This document shows positions 62,176 to 64,000 of a DNA stretch of 64,000 bases, piece after piece. How positions within the stretch are numbered: position 1 is the stretch's first letter; each line of letters opens with the position of its first letter. The stretch covers positions 1,054,096 to 1,118,095 of the forward strand of contig QEOQ01000141.1 in the NCBI GenBank assembly GCA_010279815.1, read 5' to 3'. The DNA is from Brachionus plicatilis (taxonomy: Eukaryota > Rotifera > Eurotatoria > Ploima > Brachionidae). The translations under genes were made by a program, and so were the position numbers. Below the pieces are notes generated by a model. It was not told the origin of the DNA. It saw only the letters and a program-made list of their open reading frames with translations, and did no database searches.

Positions 62176-63684
62176 ATGAACAGGTCAAGTAACAAGAGTA
62201 GCAACCAGCAATTGAACATCTCAAAGATATCCGGAAAAAGCTCAGATAAATTTGGTGACACATTTCAAACAAATGGAGATATTTCTGAAACTCTGTAAAT
62301 ATATTTAGTTATTTGAAACATGTTTTTTTGTTATCAATTTTTAAAAGACAATTCGAAACCCAAGCTGCGCGAGTTATCGAACGAACTTGGTTGGCATATA
62401 GAGATAAGCAAATGTTTAGATTGCTAAAACATGCAATTTGTGCCGCGGTATATTTTGTCAAAAGATATTTTTATTGTTATTTTAGTCCTATAATTTTTTA
62501 ATATTAAAAAGGAATATTCTTTGTCAAAGGAAATTCTTAGAAAAGTAGCCCCACAAGAATCAAATTTGCTAAATGATCCTATTTTTAATGTTAAAATAAA
62601 ATTTCGGTAAATATCTAAAAAGGACTTTGATTTAAATTAAGTTTTAAAATTAAGTTTTGCTGGTTCGGAATTTCCACCGTTCATTGTTTTTAAAATTTTC
62701 GCTCAAACCCACGAAGGAAAGAGGGCTAAGTATTTGACTGGCAAAGAAATGATAAAAGCCTCTTCGCCGGTAGCTAAAAAATAGCATTTTTTTAAAATTT
62801 AAATTAAGAATAATTTAACTTATGATTTAAGGCCGCGATTGAGTCATGTAACCAAATGGGAAATAGACAGTATTACAATTTAGTCATTTATGACCGACTT
62901 CAACAAGAATCCAATGGTAAAATAGCTGATAAGGACAGCATAGTTTGCTTAAAAGATTATATGCAAGTAAATTTTTGTACAAGATTTTTTATTATTTAAT
63001 AAAAAATTCATCTTTATCAAAGTATGAGAGTGTTTTAGATGACTTGCCTGCTTATGTAGGTGGTAGATCAAATCAATGGAGAAAATTAAACTTATCTGGT
63101 AATTTATTAAAAAAAAAAACATTAAAATTTTTAAAAGGAAAATAATAAAATTTTTAGATTTACCACGTTATACAGTATTCTATGATGTGTTAAATTATGC
63201 TTTTAATAAAAAAATGACTTCAAATTTGGAAAAAAATATGCCAATACTGCTAAGGCCTCCTGTCAACCCTGATATTCAGTTGGAACAAATACAGCTCATT
63301 TCAAAACTTGAGTATGCTTTGAAAAAAATTGATCTCATTTTAAAATTAACATTTAAAATTTCAAGAATTCCCGATGATTCATTTAATCCATCAATATCGT
63401 ACCTGAATAGTTCAAATTACAAAAGCAGCTTGTCACAAGTATCAAGTCGAAGATCTAAGAACGCGTTGAGCAAAGTCTCTAAAATGAAAAAAGCTTACCA
63501 AATAGCCCGTTCAGAAACACTGACCACAGATGTTGATATTCCTAGTTCTGGCAAATACAGCGAATCTTTCAAAGTTCCGGAAGAACTAAATGACGATTTT
63601 GAGGCCGAAGTTAAAAATTTATACATGTGGACCAAAAATTTGTCCATAAATGATGATTATTTGAGCGATGCCATCAAATTTTAA
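62176..63684 (+). CDS. CXorf58: CXorf58 homologue
   Basis: Seven exons (62176-62294, 62348-62447, 62512-62606, 62655-62769, 62832-62966, 63023-63098, 63158-63684) join to 388 residues. The biochemical function of CXorf58 is unknown; in vertebrates expression is linked to testis and ciliated cells. The start MNRSSNKSS resembles the human MNRSSN start. Exon 2 has an IQ-like helix, AARVIERTWLAYRDKQMFRL, running into LLKHAICAA; then EILRKVAPQESNLL, FAGSEFPPFIVFKIF, YDRLQQES, LPAYVGGRSNQWRKLNL and LPRYTVFYDVL, each with a close counterpart that I remember from the human protein. The C-terminal 130 residues are Ser/Lys-rich and not conserved. The gene is complete in the window. Confidence 0.92.
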
Positions 63685-64000
63685 ATTAAAGTTTGTTAAA
63701 AATTGAAATTGAATGTTAAACAAATGTAAATTTATAAATAAATAATTTAATGAAAAAATTTACTAACAAATTTTTATTTTAAAATAAACAATATATTTTT
63801 TATTTAACCTTTCAATCAAAATTAAGAGTTGAAACTCTATAAGACAATTATTTAAGTTCTTTTAAAACCTTCAACTCCAATAGTTCAAGGTGGTTGAGAG
63901 TAAAATTTAAAAAAATCCAAAATCATAAATTCATCTTTCTTTTAATAATTTTTATACGATTGAATACTTAAGGAAAATTCGTTTTATTTCTTGAGAGCTT
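63685..64000. other. Downstream flank
   Basis: AT-rich sequence after the last stop codon. AATAAA-type poly(A) signals occur at about 63735-63745. Nothing else seen. Confidence 0.4.

Overview
The window is animal nuclear DNA, very AT-rich outside exons. Genes carry many short introns (often 45-60 bp, GT-AG) and sit between dense layers of transposon debris. Conserved metazoan genes (CABIN1, DICER, ULK4, CHMP4, SNRNP27, a forkhead factor, ciliary CXorf58) and the intron style suggest a small invertebrate. A rotifer-like lophotrochozoan fits best, but that is inference from style and not proof.

Layout. 1.1-2.1 kb (+): last exons of a CABIN1-like gene. 3.2-4.5 kb: transposase and LINE relics. 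5.3-8.5 kb (+): secreted three-module alpha-amylase. 8.5-14.8 kb: transposon block, including a MULE-like element and a hAT-like element that carries a copied piece of the amylase 3' end. 14.8-26.6 kb (-): THYN1 directly behind a full-length Dicer (13 exons, with transposons in three large introns). 27-32.8 kb: retroelement wasteland. 32.8-34.4 kb (-): SNRNP27 then GPN2. 34.6-36.0 kb: a Tc1/mariner relic split by a second element. 37.5-40.4 kb: CHMP4 (+), HGH1 (-), NDUFB4 (+). 41.7-43.2 kb: second copy of the element found in a Dicer intron. 43.5-50.5 kb (+): ULK4 in 19 exons. 53.5-54.7 kb (+): intronless forkhead factor. 58.0-61.6 kb: LINE relic, a GC-rich foldback element, and a hAT MITE containing the assembly gap. 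62.2-63.7 kb (+): CXorf58 homologue in 7 exons.

The genes are mostly unrelated housekeeping and regulatory functions. ULK4 and the CXorf58 homologue are both linked to cilia. SNRNP27/GPN2 and Dicer/THYN1 are closely spaced same-strand pairs. HGH1 and NDUFB4 are divergent over about 300 bp.

The main discovery is in the mobile DNA. I could define the ends of at least eight elements by target-site duplications read directly from the sequence. Several of the 9-bp-duplication elements have GGC...GCC termini and inverted arrays of a short family-specific motif near their ends, and several relics encode a basic AT-hook-like tail, consistent with Mutator-like transposons. hAT-like elements with perfect 8-bp duplications include one that captured the amylase 3' end.
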